A DNA stretch of 64,000 bases from Lysinibacillus sp. ZYM-1 (lineage in GTDB: Bacteria; Bacillota; Bacilli; Bacillales_A; Planococcaceae). The stretch covers positions 1-64,000 of the forward strand of contig NZ_KQ465120.1 in NCBI RefSeq assembly GCF_001308875.1, in the 5' to 3' direction. Shown here piece after piece: positions 45,274 through 55,584 of the stretch (its first letter is position 1; the number at the start of each line of letters is the position of its first letter). Made by a program: the position numbers and the translations under genes. The notes beneath the pieces were generated by a model. It worked only from the letters and a program-made list of their open reading frames with translations. It searched no databases and was not told the DNA's origin.

Positions 45274-45807
45274 ATGCATAAAAAGGATATTATGAGTAGT
45301 GAAACTATGCTGTATATGCCTGTGTATGATTCCTTTGGAAATTTATGTACTCGGGTGATGGAAAAAAATAATGAATATATTTCTAAGTTAGCACCAACGA
45401 AGTTAATGGATTATAATCTGCGTTATTATGGTTCAAGTTTAAGAGGGGCTTTTGATGGATCAAAAATGATCCTAGGTAAACTTAATAAAAACCCAATCGT
45501 TGTGGATGAGCGTGGTAATATTTTATGGTTTCCTAGCAAGTCTCCTCTACATCCTGAATGTATATGGTTTGCTGTTCATCAAATTGATGAATATATCACT
45601 GTGGATAAAAAGAGGACAAAGGTAACCTTTACGAATGGCCAGGAAATTATTGTAGATGTTAGTGTCAAGACGATAGAGTATCGAATTCAACGGGCATTTT
45701 TATTAAAGTATAGATTAGAGAGAAGAACGAAGCATTTACTTGTTCAGTATGATCGTGTGAAAATATTTCAACGTTTTGCGCTTGATATGCTTGAAGACGA
45801 GATGTAG
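45274..45807 (+). CDS. comK: Competence transcription factor ComK (paralogue 1)
   Basis: A 177-residue ComK. Family features are clear: LAPTKLMDYNLRYYGSSLRGAFDG (compare the RFFGSSYxGR block of B. subtilis ComK), IVVDERGNILWFPSKSPLHPECIWFAVHQIDEY and TKVTFTNGQEIIVDVSV, then IQRAFLLKYRLE. ComK binds AT-boxes in pairs and activates DNA-uptake genes, including comF, which is present at 19.4 kb. The ATG at 45274 is chosen because AAAGGGGG lies seven bases upstream; an upstream ATG in frame lies inside the leader. Compared with B. subtilis ComK (192 aa) it is slightly short. A second paralogue lies beyond prfB. Confidence 0.87.
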   Translation: MHKKDIMSSETMLYMPVYDSFGNLCTRVMEKNNEYISKLAPTKLMDYNLRYYGSSLRGAFDGSKMILGKLNKNPIVVDERGNILWFPSKSPLHPECIWFAVHQIDEYITVDKKRTKVTFTNGQEIIVDVSVKTIEYRIQRAFLLKYRLERRTKHLLVQYDRVKIFQRFALDMLEDEM

Positions 45808-45912
45808 GATAGTGATTGTATGTATGTTTTCCTCTGTAAAAACGTTATAATAAAAAGATACGGAGCTTTCACAATGATGTGGCTCCATTACTAACGTTCG
45901 GAGGATTTCACA

Positions 45913-47017
45913 ATGATTGAATTAGCAGATGTACGCAACGTGTTAGACACTACAGCCAAAAAATTGGCGGACTTTAGGGGGTCTCTTTGACTTAGAAAAC
46001 AAAGAGGCACGTATTCAGGAACTAGATGAAATGATGCTAGAGCCAGGGTTTTGGGATGATCAGCAAGGTGCACAAGTGATCATCAATGAGGGAAATGGCT
46101 TAAAGGCAATCGTCAATGAATATAAAGATTTAGAAGAAACACATGAGAATTTAGATATGACACTGGAGCTTTTACGTGAAGAACCAGATGAAGAACTACA
46201 GGAAGAGTTAGGCAATGAGCTTGCAGAATTCCAACAAAAAATGGTTGATTTTGAGCTACAATTATTGTTGAGCGGTCCATATGATCAAAACAATGCTATT
46301 TTAGAGTTGCATCCAGGAGCAGGTGGAACAGAGTCTCAAGACTGGGGTTCTATGCTACTACGTATGTATACACGATGGGCTGAAAAGCGTGGCTTTAAAG
46401 TGGAAACAATGGATTATCTTCCAGGTGATGAAGCAGGGATTAAATCTGTAACCATATCGATTAAAGGTCACAATGCATTCGGTTATTTACAGGCGGAAAA
46501 AGGTGTTCATCGCCTAGTGCGTATTTCACCATTTGATTCATCAGGACGTCGCCATACATCTTTTGTTTCTTGTGATGTTATGCCAGAATTTGACGATAAT
46601 ATTGAAATTGATATTCGCACAGAGGATTTGAAAATTGATACGTATCGTGCAACAGGTGCGGGTGGTCAGCACATCAATACAACAGATTCAGCTGTTCGTA
46701 TTACACACATCCCATCTGGTACTGTCGTACAATGTCAGGCAGAACGTTCGCAAATTAAAAACCGTGAAAAAGCGATGGCTATGTTAAAAGGGAAATTATA
46801 TCAATTAGAGCTAGAGAAGCAACAGGCGCAGCTTGATGAGATCCGTGGTGAACAAAAAGAAATCGGCTGGGGCTCGCAAATTCGCTCTTATGTATTCCAT
46901 CCATACTCAATGGTAAAAGATCACCGTACAAATGAAGAAACAGGTAATGTTGGAGCAGTAATGGACGGCGATTTAGATCCATTTATTAATGCTTACTTAC
47001 GTTCGAAAATTAACTAA
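45913..47017 (+). CDS. prfB: Peptide chain release factor 2 with programmed +1 frameshift
   Basis: RF2 of 367 residues made by a +1 shift. The first 25 codons start at ATG 45913 (after GGAGG) and reach CTT TGA at 45985-45990, preceded by the internal ribosome-like AGGGGG at about 45976. Reading continues from GAC at 45989 to the stop at 47017. The mature protein has the GGQ loop ([16 protein letters not shown]), which triggers peptide release, and the SPF stop-codon recognition motif ([14 protein letters not shown]). The shift is the known autoregulation: scarce RF2 lets the ribosome shift at UGA. A TATAAT (45846-45851) precedes the gene. Confidence 0.96.
45974..45991 (+). promoter_or_regulatory. 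RF2 programmed frameshift site
   Basis: AGGGGG, a three-base gap, then CTTTGAC: the conserved prfB slippery site with an internal Shine-Dalgarno-like stimulator and an in-frame UGA. Frames before and after join exactly into RF2. Confidence 0.95.
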
Positions 47018-47019
47018 TA

Positions 47020-47056
47020 TCCATCCCCCAAGAGTTATTCTTGGGGGATTTTTTAG
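47020..47056 (+). terminator. Terminator of prfB
   Basis: Stem ATCCCCCAAGA / TCTTGGGGGAT with six T; it separates prfB from the convergent second comK. Confidence 0.88.
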
Positions 47057-47566
47057 TTAAAAGGGTGGGTGAAAGGGTGAGTCTTGACTAAGCTGTTTTC
47101 GTTCGTGCATGTAATGTTTATAGAGCATAGATGCATTCACAAATTGTTTACTAATAGAGGCATATTGAATAGGTAGCTCAATCTTTTTATCATTTTTTAA
47201 CGTGACAACACATCCTGTTTTGCTAGGTGTAATATTGATAATCGCATGTAGCCCTATCCATATATTATGAATGGAATTCGGTGAGTAGGTTGGTAGAAAA
47301 ATACAGGGATAGCCATAATCAAAGGCCACGACAATTGGTAGCTTATGTTGATTACCAAAAAAACGTTTAGCAGATTGTTTTGCTGCTTCATAGGTGGAGC
47401 CTAATGAAATACAAGATTTTCGAAGCACATGCATCGGTTTACGGGTAACAATTAGCTCATTATGTTTGTCAATAACATGTGTGAAAACTTTTGAGTCATG
47501 CTGAACGGGTTGTAGCAAGTAAGTGTTAAAGGAAATTAAATAGCCATTTACAAAATTGGTAGTCAT
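47057..47566 (-). CDS. comK2: ComK paralogue 2
   Basis: A 169-residue ComK-family protein. It aligns with ComK through VTRKPMHVLRKSCISLGSTYEAAKQSAKRFFG, KLPIVVAFDYGYPCIFLPTYSPNSIHNIWIGLHAI and the beta-strand KTGCVVTLKNDKKIELPIQYASISKQFVNASML. It is divergent from comK1, and the usual ECIW/QCIW DNA-binding-region segment is HNIW here, so specificity or activity may differ. The ATG at 47566 follows GGAGG; an upstream in-frame ATG would add 28 hydrophobic residues and is unlikely. Other Bacillales have ComK1/ComK2 pairs in which only one drives competence. Confidence 0.82.
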   Translation of the reverse strand: MTTNFVNGYLISFNTYLLQPVQHDSKVFTHVIDKHNELIVTRKPMHVLRKSCISLGSTYEAAKQSAKRFFGNQHKLPIVVAFDYGYPCIFLPTYSPNSIHNIWIGLHAIINITPSKTGCVVTLKNDKKIELPIQYASISKQFVNASMLYKHYMHERKQLSQDSPFHPPF

Positions 47567-47783
47567 ATTGGAAGTGCCTCCTTTTTCTATTGATAACGGT
47601 AGTGTAGTACATAAAATGAATTTCAAAAAATATAGAAAATAACGGAACAATGCTTATAAATGAATGAAATGCTTAGAGAGTTTGCTCTAAATTTCACGAG
47701 TTTACTAGCTAATCCAAGTTATTTTCAAATCGTTAGCATTGCTTTTTAATTTCAATTTTCATATAATTTAGAAAAGGATCGGG

Positions 47784-48035
47784 GTGAGATCGTTGGATAA
47801 ATATTATTCGTACACAGATTTTCTAAAAGCCGTTGGTCAGTCAAAAAAAGTTGATGAGGCAGAGAAATTATTAAACGAGATTTATTTAGATTTATTTTTA
47901 AATCGTATCCAGCGTGTGCATCGACAAGAGCAGCTCATAGTTCTGATAGATAGAGCACTCGATGAAAAAGATGAAAACGCATTTTATCAATACGCAGCCG
48001 AACTAAATTCCTTGCAGCAATCAGAAGATGAATAA
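47784..48035 (+). CDS. IDEAL-domain protein
   Basis: An 83-residue protein (80 if the TTG at 47793 is used; both GTG at 47784 and that TTG have a candidate ribosome site). The C-terminal part LIVLIDRALDEKDENAFYQYAAELNSLQ matches the short IDEAL domain found in several small Bacillales proteins. Function is unknown. It is monocistronic, with a strong hairpin directly downstream. Confidence 0.75.
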   Translation: MRSLDKYYSYTDFLKAVGQSKKVDEAEKLLNEIYLDLFLNRIQRVHRQEQLIVLIDRALDEKDENAFYQYAAELNSLQQSEDE

Positions 48036-48039
48036 TATG

Positions 48040-48081
48040 ACAATCCCGCTCTCTTTGTCTATGGAGAGCGGGATTTTTTTG
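48040..48081 (+). terminator. Terminator of the IDEAL-domain gene
   Basis: Stem AATCCCGCTCTC / GAGAGCGGGATT with a T-tract of seven. Confidence 0.9.
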
Positions 48082-48398
48082 TTTTGGAAATAATAGAGGG
48101 TTTAATGTTCGCTCAATTTGTGAAGAGTGTTGCCCTAAAAATGAGAAAGGGAGTGAGCATTGCTCAAAGCTCTCGCACACTAAGTAGCGACAACCAATCT
48201 AAATATTGAAATCTAACTATTAGATAAAGCTTGAAAATATGTGGAAGCGGCTATTATGAGAGTAGAAGGTTGAGTATCCATCTTCAATTTTAGAGCTAGA
48301 AAAAAAATTTACAAACATTCGTTCGTTAAATGTTCGAAATTTTAATATTGCTATGCTAAAATATATGTACAAATTGGAAGGAAAGGACGGGGAAATGT
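48082..48398. other. uvrB upstream region
   Basis: 317 bp without a gene. It contains the LexA site at 48312-48325 and, downstream of it, the AT-rich promoter region with TAAAAT near 48356. The first 200 bp have no feature that I recognise. Confidence 0.6.
48312..48325. promoter_or_regulatory. LexA (SOS/DinR) box of uvrBA
   Basis: On the minus strand CGAACGAATGTTTG matches every position of the Bacillus LexA consensus CGAACRNRYGTTYG. It lies 73 bp upstream of the uvrB start codon, and uvrBA is a classical SOS operon. Confidence 0.85.
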
Positions 48399-50378
48399 GT
48401 GCAAACATTTGATTTACAAGCGCCATATCAGCCTAATGGGGATCAGCCACAGGCAATTGTGGAATTAGTGGAGGGTGTGAAAGCAGGCAAGCGTCATCAA
48501 ACATTGCTTGGTGCTACAGGGACTGGAAAAACGTTTACGATTTCAAATGTGATCCAGCAAGTTAAAAAACCGACACTCATTATGGCACACAATAAAACAT
48601 TAGCGGGCCAATTATATAGTGAATTTAAAGAGTTCTTTCCCAATAACGCTGTAGAATATTTTGTTAGTTACTATGATTACTACCAACCAGAAGCCTATGT
48701 ACCCCAGACAGACACCTATATAGAAAAGGATTCCAGCATTAACGATGAAATTGATAAGCTGCGCCACTCTGCAACATCTGCATTATTTGAGCGTGATGAT
48801 GTCATTATTATTGCATCTGTGTCCTGTATTTATGGTCTTGGTTCTCCTGAAGAATATCGTGAAATGGTTGTATCAATTCGCACTGGCATGGAAATTGAAC
48901 GTAATCAGCTACTGCGCAAACTAGTAGATGTTCAATATGAGCGCAATGATGTTAGTTTTACACGCGGAACATTTCGGGTACGAGGAGATGTAGTAGAAAT
49001 TTTCCCAGCCTCACGTGATGAGCATTGTATTCGAGTTGAATTTTTTGGGGATGAAATTGATCGCATTCGTGAGGTAGATGCATTAACAGGAGAAATTTTA
49101 TCGGATCGAGAGCATGTCGCTATTTTCCCGGCATCCCACTTCGTTACACGAGAAGAAAAAATGCGAAAAGCGATTGAAAATATCGAAAAAGAATTAGAGG
49201 AACGTCTGACATTGTTACGTGCTGAAGATAAATTGTTGGAGGCTCAGCGTTTAGAGCAACGGACACGCTATGATTTAGAGATGATGCGTGAAATGGGTTT
49301 TTGTTCGGGGATTGAGAACTATTCACGTCACTTAACATTACGTGGAGCAGGTGCTACTCCTTATACTTTGCTTGATTATTTCCCAGAAGATTTTTTGCTT
49401 GTGGTAGATGAAAGTCACGTAACTCTTCCTCAAGTACGCGGGATGTACAATGGGGACCAAGCTCGTAAAGGTGTTCTCGTAGAACATGGTTTCCGCTTAC
49501 CTTCGGCCCTAGATAACCGTCCATTGCGGTTTGAAGAATACGAAAATCGAGTGCATCAAGCTATTTATGTATCTGCTACACCTGGCCCTTATGAGTTGGA
49601 GCATACACCAGAAATGGTCCAACAAATTATTCGACCTACTGGTTTATTGGATCCATTAATTGATATCCGCCCAATTGAAGGTCAAATAGATAATTTGATT
49701 GATGAGATTCAGGACCGAATCGCACGTGATGAGCGTGTATTGGTCACAACGTTAACAAAAAAAATGTCAGAGGATTTAACGGCTTATTTGAAGGAAATGG
49801 GCTTAAAGGTTGAATACTTGCATTCTGAGATTAAGACACTAGAACGTATTGAGATTATCCGTGAGCTACGAAAGGGAACATACGATGTACTCATCGGTAT
49901 TAATTTATTGCGTGAAGGCCTTGATATTCCTGAGGTGTCACTTGTAGCAATTTTAGATGCTGATAAAGAAGGTTTTTTGCGTTCAGAACGTTCATTGATT
50001 CAAACAATAGGCCGTGCTGCGCGTAATGCGAATGGCCATGTCATTATGTTTGCAGATAATATGACAGACTCGATGAAAAAGGCGCTTGATGAAACACAGC
50101 GTCGTCGTGCGTTGCAAATGGCATATAACGAAGAGCATGGTATTACGCCTCAAACTATTAATAAGAAAATTCCAGATATAATTCGTGCCACACAAGTAGC
50201 AGAAGAAGAAGAATCCTATGTATCAAAGGCTACAAAAGGCAAAAAGTTGACAAAGGCAGAAAAAGAACAACTTTTAGCATCCCTAGAGGTAGAAATGAAG
50301 GAAGCTGCAAAAGCGCTTGATTTCGAACGTGCAGCCGAGCTTCGAGATACAATATTTGAATTGAAGGTAGAAGGGTGA
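48399..50378 (+). CDS. uvrB: Excinuclease ABC subunit B (UvrB)
   Basis: A 659-residue UvrB. Walker A is [10 protein letters not shown] (38-47), the beta-hairpin region includes [18 protein letters not shown], helicase motifs include [13 protein letters not shown] and [11 protein letters not shown], and the C-terminal UVR domain ([19 protein letters not shown]) contacts UvrC. It verifies DNA damage delivered by UvrA. The start is GTG at 48399; the ATG four bases earlier is out of frame. uvrA follows after 7 bp. Expression is probably LexA-controlled. Confidence 0.96.
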   Translation: MQTFDLQAPYQPNGDQPQAIVELVEGVKAGKRHQTLLGATGTGKTFTISNVIQQVKKPTLIMAHNKTLAGQLYSEFKEFFPNNAVEYFVSYYDYYQPEAYVPQTDTYIEKDSSINDEIDKLRHSATSALFERDDVIIIASVSCIYGLGSPEEYREMVVSIRTGMEIERNQLLRKLVDVQYERNDVSFTRGTFRVRGDVVEIFPASRDEHCIRVEFFGDEIDRIREVDALTGEILSDREHVAIFPASHFVTREEKMRKAIENIEKELEERLTLLRAEDKLLEAQRLEQRTRYDLEMMREMGFCSGIENYSRHLTLRGAGATPYTLLDYFPEDFLLVVDESHVTLPQVRGMYNGDQARKGVLVEHGFRLPSALDNRPLRFEEYENRVHQAIYVSATPGPYELEHTPEMVQQIIRPTGLLDPLIDIRPIEGQIDNLIDEIQDRIARDERVLVTTLTKKMSEDLTAYLKEMGLKVEYLHSEIKTLERIEIIRELRKGTYDVLIGINLLREGLDIPEVSLVAILDADKEGFLRSERSLIQTIGRAARNANGHVIMFADNMTDSMKKALDETQRRRALQMAYNEEHGITPQTINKKIPDIIRATQVAEEEESYVSKATKGKKLTKAEKEQLLASLEVEMKEAAKALDFERAAELRDTIFELKVEG

Positions 50379-50385
50379 ATGACTT

Positions 50386-53253
50386 GTGAAAAATACTGAA
50401 ATTGTCGTGCAAGGTGCACGTGCTCATAATTTAAAAAATATCAATGTCACAATTCCACGTGATCAATTAGTCGTTTTAACAGGATTATCAGGCTCAGGAA
50501 AATCTTCACTAGCATTTGATACGATTTATGCGGAGGGGCAACGACGTTATGTCGAGTCTCTTTCCGCCTATGCTCGTCAATTTCTTGGACAAATGGACAA
50601 GCCGGATGTTGATGCAATCGAAGGTTTATCGCCTGCTATTTCGATTGACCAAAAAACGACGAGTCGTAACCCACGTTCTACGGTAGGGACGGTCACAGAA
50701 ATCTATGATTACTTACGTTTACTCTATGCACGTATTGGCAAACCGATTTGTCCGAATCATGGGATCGAAATTACCTCCCAAACGATTGAGCAAATGGTAG
50801 ACCGTTTATTAACTTATCCAGAAAGAACCAAGATGCAACTTCTTGCTCCGATGGTTTCAGGTCGTAAAGGAACACATGTTAAATTGCTAGAGGATTTAAA
50901 GAAACAGGGCTTTGTTCGTGTGCGAATTGATGGTGATTTAAGAGATTTAGATGATGCGATTGATCTTGATAAAAATAAAAAGCATTCGATTGAGGTAGTG
51001 ATCGACCGTGTTGTTATGAAGGAAGGCGTCGCTGCACGTTTAAGTGATTCTTTAGAGACAGCTCTTCGTTTGGCAGATGGTCGTGTGCTTGTAGATGTTA
51101 TGGAGCATGAGGAATTACTGTTTAGTGAACACCATGCCTGCCCATTATGCGGTTTTTCAATTGGAGAGCTAGAGCCACGCATGTTTTCTTTTAATAGTCC
51201 ATTTGGTGCTTGTCCAAGCTGTGACGGCTTAGGTTCCACACAAGAGGTGGATATAGATTTAGTTGTGCCAGATTGGGATCGTTCCTTGTTAGAGCATGCT
51301 ATTGCACCGTGGGAACCAACTAGTTCTCAATACTATCCACAATTATTAAAAGCTGTTTGTGATCACTATGATATTCCAATGGATGTGCCTGTAAAGGATT
51401 TACCAAAGGAAAAGATGGACAAAATTTTATATGGAACGGGTAAAGAGAAGGTTCACTTCCATTATGAAAATGAGTTTGGCAATGTGCGAGACCAAATGAT
51501 TGAATTTGAGGGTGTTGTGCGCAATGTTGAGCGTCGTTTTAAAGAGACAACATCTGATTATATTCGTGAGCAAATGGAAAAATATATGGCACAACAGGCT
51601 TGCCCTTCTTGTAAAGGTTATCGTTTAAAGCCTGAAACACTAGCAGTGAAAATTGCAGACAAGCATATTGGTGAAGTGACACAATATTCGATTCAGGAAG
51701 CGGACACATTTTTCAAAGGGTTAGATCTATCTGAAAAGGATATGCAAATTGCTCGTCTGGTTTTACGAGAAATTGCAGAACGATTGGGCTTCCTTGTTAA
51801 TGTAGGTTTGGACTATTTAACGTTAAGTCGTGCAGCAGGCACATTATCCGGCGGGGAAGCACAACGTATTCGCCTTGCTACTCAAATAGGTTCACGATTA
51901 ACAGGTGTTCTCTATATTTTAGATGAACCATCTATTGGATTGCACCAACGGGATAATGATCGTTTAATTAGCACGTTACAAAACATGCGTGATATTGGTA
52001 ATACACTGATTGTGGTGGAGCACGATGAGGATACGATGCTAGCTGCTGATTATCTTATTGATGTAGGACCAGGTGCAGGTGTTCATGGTGGCCAAATTGT
52101 TGCAGCAGGTACACCACAGGAAGTCATGGAAAATGGGAATTCTTTAACGGGACAATATTTAAGTGGTAAAAAATTCATTCCATTGCCAGTTGAAAGACGC
52201 CAGCCAAATGGTCGTAAACTCTCTATTAAAGGTGCGAAGGAAAATAATTTACGCAACGTCAAAGTTGACGTTCCACTAGGCTTGTTTGTCGCCGTGACAG
52301 GTGTATCTGGCTCAGGAAAGTCGACGTTGATTAATGAAATCTTATATAAATCATTGGCACAGAAACTGAATCGTTCCAAGGTCAAACCAGGAGAACATAA
52401 AGAGGTAACAGGAATGGATGAACTTGAAAAGGTCATCGATATTGACCAATCACCAATTGGTCGTACACCTCGTTCCAATCCGGCTACCTACACAGGTGTC
52501 TTTGATGATATACGCGATGTTTTTGCTACAACAAATGAAGCAAAGGTACGTGGCTATAAAAAGGGACGTTTTAGCTTTAATGTCAAGGGAGGCCGCTGTG
52601 AAGCATGCCGTGGCGATGGAATTATTAAAATAGAAATGCATTTCCTTCCAGATGTTTATGTACCCTGTGAAGTATGTCACGGTAAACGCTATAATCGCGA
52701 AACACTTGAAGTGAAATATAAAGATAAGAGTATCGCAGATATTCTAGATATGACGATTGAAAATGCAGTAGTGTTCTTCGAAAATATACCAAAGATCCAA
52801 CGCAAGCTCCAAACCATTGTAGATGTTGGCTTGGGCTATATGAAATTAGGGCAGCCTGCCACGACTTTATCAGGAGGAGAAGCACAACGAGTAAAATTAG
52901 CATCTGAATTACATCGACGTTCTACAGGGAAATCCTTCTATATTCTAGATGAACCAACGACAGGTTTACACGCAGATGATATTGCACGTTTACTTGTAGT
53001 GCTACAGCGTCTTGTTGAAAATGGCGACTCCGTATTAGTCATTGAACACAATTTAGATGTTATTAAAACAGCAGATTATCTTATCGATTTAGGTCCAGAG
53101 GGTGGTGACAAAGGTGGTACCATCATTGCAACTGGTACTCCTGAAGAGGTAGCGGAAGTGCCTGGCTCTTACACAGGAAAATATTTAAAACCAATTTTAG
53201 AACGTGACCGTATGCGAATGGAAGCTGTACTAGCAGAAGCTGCTAAATCTTAA
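50386..53253 (+). CDS. uvrA: Excinuclease ABC subunit A (UvrA)
   Basis: A 955-residue UvrA with two ABC ATPase modules: GLSGSGKSS (about 31-39) and GVSGSGKST in the second half, two LSGGEAQR signatures, and zinc sites CPLCGFS...CPSC and CEACRGDG...CEVC. It scans for lesions as a dimer and loads UvrB. The GTG start at 50386 follows AAGGGTGA and lies 7 bp after uvrB, so the two form an operon. The 230-bp gap downstream shows no good hairpin. Confidence 0.96.
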   Translation: MKNTEIVVQGARAHNLKNINVTIPRDQLVVLTGLSGSGKSSLAFDTIYAEGQRRYVESLSAYARQFLGQMDKPDVDAIEGLSPAISIDQKTTSRNPRSTVGTVTEIYDYLRLLYARIGKPICPNHGIEITSQTIEQMVDRLLTYPERTKMQLLAPMVSGRKGTHVKLLEDLKKQGFVRVRIDGDLRDLDDAIDLDKNKKHSIEVVIDRVVMKEGVAARLSDSLETALRLADGRVLVDVMEHEELLFSEHHACPLCGFSIGELEPRMFSFNSPFGACPSCDGLGSTQEVDIDLVVPDWDRSLLEHAIAPWEPTSSQYYPQLLKAVCDHYDIPMDVPVKDLPKEKMDKILYGTGKEKVHFHYENEFGNVRDQMIEFEGVVRNVERRFKETTSDYIREQMEKYMAQQACPSCKGYRLKPETLAVKIADKHIGEVTQYSIQEADTFFKGLDLSEKDMQIARLVLREIAERLGFLVNVGLDYLTLSRAAGTLSGGEAQRIRLATQIGSRLTGVLYILDEPSIGLHQRDNDRLISTLQNMRDIGNTLIVVEHDEDTMLAADYLIDVGPGAGVHGGQIVAAGTPQEVMENGNSLTGQYLSGKKFIPLPVERRQPNGRKLSIKGAKENNLRNVKVDVPLGLFVAVTGVSGSGKSTLINEILYKSLAQKLNRSKVKPGEHKEVTGMDELEKVIDIDQSPIGRTPRSNPATYTGVFDDIRDVFATTNEAKVRGYKKGRFSFNVKGGRCEACRGDGIIKIEMHFLPDVYVPCEVCHGKRYNRETLEVKYKDKSIADILDMTIENAVVFFENIPKIQRKLQTIVDVGLGYMKLGQPATTLSGGEAQRVKLASELHRRSTGKSFYILDEPTTGLHADDIARLLVVLQRLVENGDSVLVIEHNLDVIKTADYLIDLGPEGGDKGGTIIATGTPEEVAEVPGSYTGKYLKPILERDRMRMEAVLAEAAKS

Positions 53254-53485
53254 TGGAGAAACGATCAATGAAGCGGAAGAACTGTGGATTTGGACTGAAG
53301 CAATTAAAATTTGAATAGTCCTAATCAAGCCAAAGAATCAACATAGACAAGGCCACATCATTCAAGCATAAATTAAGGAAAGCTTAGATTGTCATGAAAG
53401 ACCCAATTTATTCAATTTTGCAGTGAAACTTTTCACATGAAGAATCGTATAAATAGTATAACGAACTGAGGGAGGCTATTTATTT

Positions 53486-54673
53486 ATGCAAAATGAACGT
53501 CAACGAATTTTAGAACTTGTAGAAAAAGGTACGATTTCGGCACAAGAGGCGATTACATTATTAGAAGCATTAGAGCAATCTGGCAATTCTACTCAAAATG
53601 TTATGAATGATGTTTCTAAAGAAACACAGTCATTTTCAACTGACAAAGAGTCACTATTTGAAGAAAAACCTAAAGATGATGACAAGAAAAAAGATGATTT
53701 TATGAAGAATTTCCAAGATGAGATGCAAGATTTTCGTAAAGATTTAACGCAAATTGGTTCTCTTTTTATGGATATGATGAATACGGCTGTCAAAAAGGTG
53801 AAGGAATTTGATGTAGCTTCTCCATTTGGCGATAAAATTGAGTTTACACATACAGAAGAAGTGGCTGCTGCCAACGTAGAAAGCATTATCGCTGAATTAC
53901 CAAATGGTAACTTCTCATTGGAATCCAGTGAGGGAGAAACGATTCAAGTAATCTGCAAGGTGAAGGCACCGCTTATGAATGATAGCGAGGAAGAAACACG
54001 TAATCACTTTTTAGAGCAATTTGTTGTGAAAGAAGATGAGCATTCACTTCGGATTTTGAGTCAATTAAAGCTTGTTCAAGTCAATGTGAAGGTACTAGTG
54101 CCAAAGGATAAACTTGAAAAATTATCTGTCCGACTTATGAATGGCAGTGTTTCATTACAGGATATAAATTTTGAAGAATTAAAGGTGAAAACATTAAACG
54201 GTGCCATTAAAGGGTCGAAGTTCAATTTTGGGAAAGCGGATGTAGATTCTTCTAATGGTTCGATTGAATTAACGAATGTTCGTGGGAAAGACCTAGAAGC
54301 CGAAACATTAAATGGTCGTGTTTATTTAGACGGGGCATTGGATGAAGTAGAAGCTAAATCTGTCAATGGACATGTTGTGGTGACAACTTGTTCGACAAAT
54401 TCATCCAAAATAAAAGCTCAAACAGTAGCGGGAGCGGTTGAACTATATGTCCCTCGTACAATCTCATTAAGTGGTAAAGTGGTGACGAATTTTGGGAAAG
54501 TTGACGTTGGCATACAAGATGTTTCCAAAATGGAGTCTCAGGATCAATTCCTATCCAAAGTAGTTCGTTTTGATAAAGAAGTTGAAAATGCAAATCGCTT
54601 ATTTATCGAGGGTGAATCGAAAACAGGGGCTGTTTTAGTTCGCTACACAACAACTGACGAACAGCAAGTTTAA
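53486..54673 (+). CDS. yvlB: DUF4097 beta-strand repeat protein YvlB
   Basis: A 395-residue protein. The N-terminal SHOCT-like helical piece (RILELVEKGTISAQEAITLLEAL) precedes a charged linker. A DUF4097 right-handed beta-helix-like domain follows (about 130-390), whose repeated turns are visible as LMNGSVSLQDI, TLNGAIKGS, SSNGSIELTNV, TLNGRVYLDG, SVNGHVVV. No membrane segment or signal peptide is obvious. B. subtilis YvlB, also near uvrBA, is linked with envelope stress (LiaRS/SigW-type) responses; the molecular role is unknown. Start after GGGAGG. Confidence 0.85.
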   Translation: MQNERQRILELVEKGTISAQEAITLLEALEQSGNSTQNVMNDVSKETQSFSTDKESLFEEKPKDDDKKKDDFMKNFQDEMQDFRKDLTQIGSLFMDMMNTAVKKVKEFDVASPFGDKIEFTHTEEVAAANVESIIAELPNGNFSLESSEGETIQVICKVKAPLMNDSEEETRNHFLEQFVVKEDEHSLRILSQLKLVQVNVKVLVPKDKLEKLSVRLMNGSVSLQDINFEELKVKTLNGAIKGSKFNFGKADVDSSNGSIELTNVRGKDLEAETLNGRVYLDGALDEVEAKSVNGHVVVTTCSTNSSKIKAQTVAGAVELYVPRTISLSGKVVTNFGKVDVGIQDVSKMESQDQFLSKVVRFDKEVENANRLFIEGESKTGAVLVRYTTTDEQQV

Positions 54674-54694
54674 AAAAGCATTCAAGCTCGGGAC

Positions 54695-55359
54695 TGAACC
54701 CCATTGGTGAGACAGTCTCAAAAAAGCATTACCCAACCAGTTTCCGATAATTAATTGGAGACTGGTTGTTTAATTTCAATTGAATACGAGTATTGTTATA
54801 ATAATTTATATAATCTCTTACGGTTTGATCGACAATGGCCGGTGTAGTTCGAGTTAATCCGTCGAGATAAAACGTTTCTGTTTTGACTGTCGCATGAAAC
54901 TAGTCAATTGGGGCACTATCAGCGGGCGTTCCTTTACGGGACATGCTCATGATAATGCCCTTTGCTTTGATTGCTTGTTGGTACGCTGCTGAAGTATAAA
55001 CCGACCCCTGATCGCTGTGTAAAAGACAACCTTGCGGTAAAACAGGTAATTGCTGAAGTGTATCTAACACAAGATTTACATTTTGAGTATTAGAAATCGT
55101 ATAAGCAATAATTTCACCATTCTTATACCAACGTGTCCATGTTTCTATTTGAGTGTCATTACGAATATTTAATTCTGCTAATATCACCTTTGTAGGAATA
55201 CCTTGTAACTTCATTTCAACTGCTTTTATTTTTACTTCTTGCGGATAACTCACTCTCGTTCCCATAAAAATAAGCACCTCCAATAGATATTAGGATACAT
55301 TACCCTAAATTCAATTGAAGATGCTTTTTTGTTTTTTCTAACCCAAAGGGGTCAGTTCA
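54695..55359 (-). mobile_element. Internally deleted IS3-family (IS150-like) relic
   Basis: A 665-bp element with imperfect terminal inverted repeats beginning TGAACTGACCCC at the right end (minus strand) and TGAACCCCATTGG at the left. Both continue to CAAAAAAGCAT, and the left end lacks four bases (TGAC). The coding content is a fused remnant of OrfA and OrfB. No matching 3-bp target duplication is present (GAC versus CTC), in keeping with age. It is too short for autonomous activity. Confidence 0.8.
54738..55268 (-). pseudogene. IS3 transposase remnant (OrfA N-terminus fused to OrfB C-terminus)
   Basis: The frame starts MGTRVSYPQEVKIKAVEMK, the helix-turn-helix part of IS3 OrfA, and after about 50 residues jumps into the DDE catalytic part of OrfB: LHSDQGSVYTSAAYQQ, SMSRKGTPADSAPID. 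About 250 residues between them are missing. At 54900-54902 a TAG interrupts the frame, after which it continues as FHATVKTETFYLDGL to LNNQSPINYRKLVG and a stop near 54738. The deletion and the nonsense codon both inactivate it. Confidence 0.85.
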
Positions 55360-55385
55360 CTCATTGCTTGAATGCTTTCTTCTTA

Positions 55386-55434
55386 AGAAACAGGAATCGA
55401 CGCTATATGTCGTCGATTTCTGTTTTTATTTTTG
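55386..55434 (+). terminator. Second terminator downstream of yvlB
   Basis: AAACAG-GAATCGACG pairs with CGTCGATT-TCTGTTT, followed by T-rich sequence. It now shields ftsE from read-through through the IS relic. Confidence 0.75.
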
Positions 55435-55584
55435 TCTTAATCTTAAGGATTATGGCAAGGAAAGAACGAAATAGAAGGAACTGCCACGGATTGAAATGAA
55501 ACTGTAATAAAAAAACAGAAATAGAGTGCTATAATAGTTAATGAAATACCTCTTACATAGATGAGAGTTTTAGGTGGTTTAAAC

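Larger units (their letters stand above)
54673..55380 (+). terminator. yvlB terminator hairpin split by an IS insertion
   Basis: The arm AAAGCATTCAAGC (54675-54687), directly after the yvlB stop codon, is complementary to GCTTGAATGCTTT (55366-55378), which is followed by T's. The IS3 relic (54695-55359) lies exactly in the loop. Removing it restores a normal 13-bp terminator with a loop of about 13 nt. Confidence 0.7.

Noticed and set aside
45913-46030. Early in-frame TGA in prfB considered as a pseudogene mark
   Set aside because: It is the conserved programmed frameshift site; frames join precisely into full-length RF2.
50814-52478. Long minus-strand frames inside uvrA
   Set aside because: They mirror the codon pattern of uvrA and have no starts with ribosome sites.
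54900-55283. The 127-codon transposase-like frame considered as a functional small transposase
   Set aside because: It is a fusion created by internal deletion, lacks most of the catalytic domain and is cut by an amber codon.
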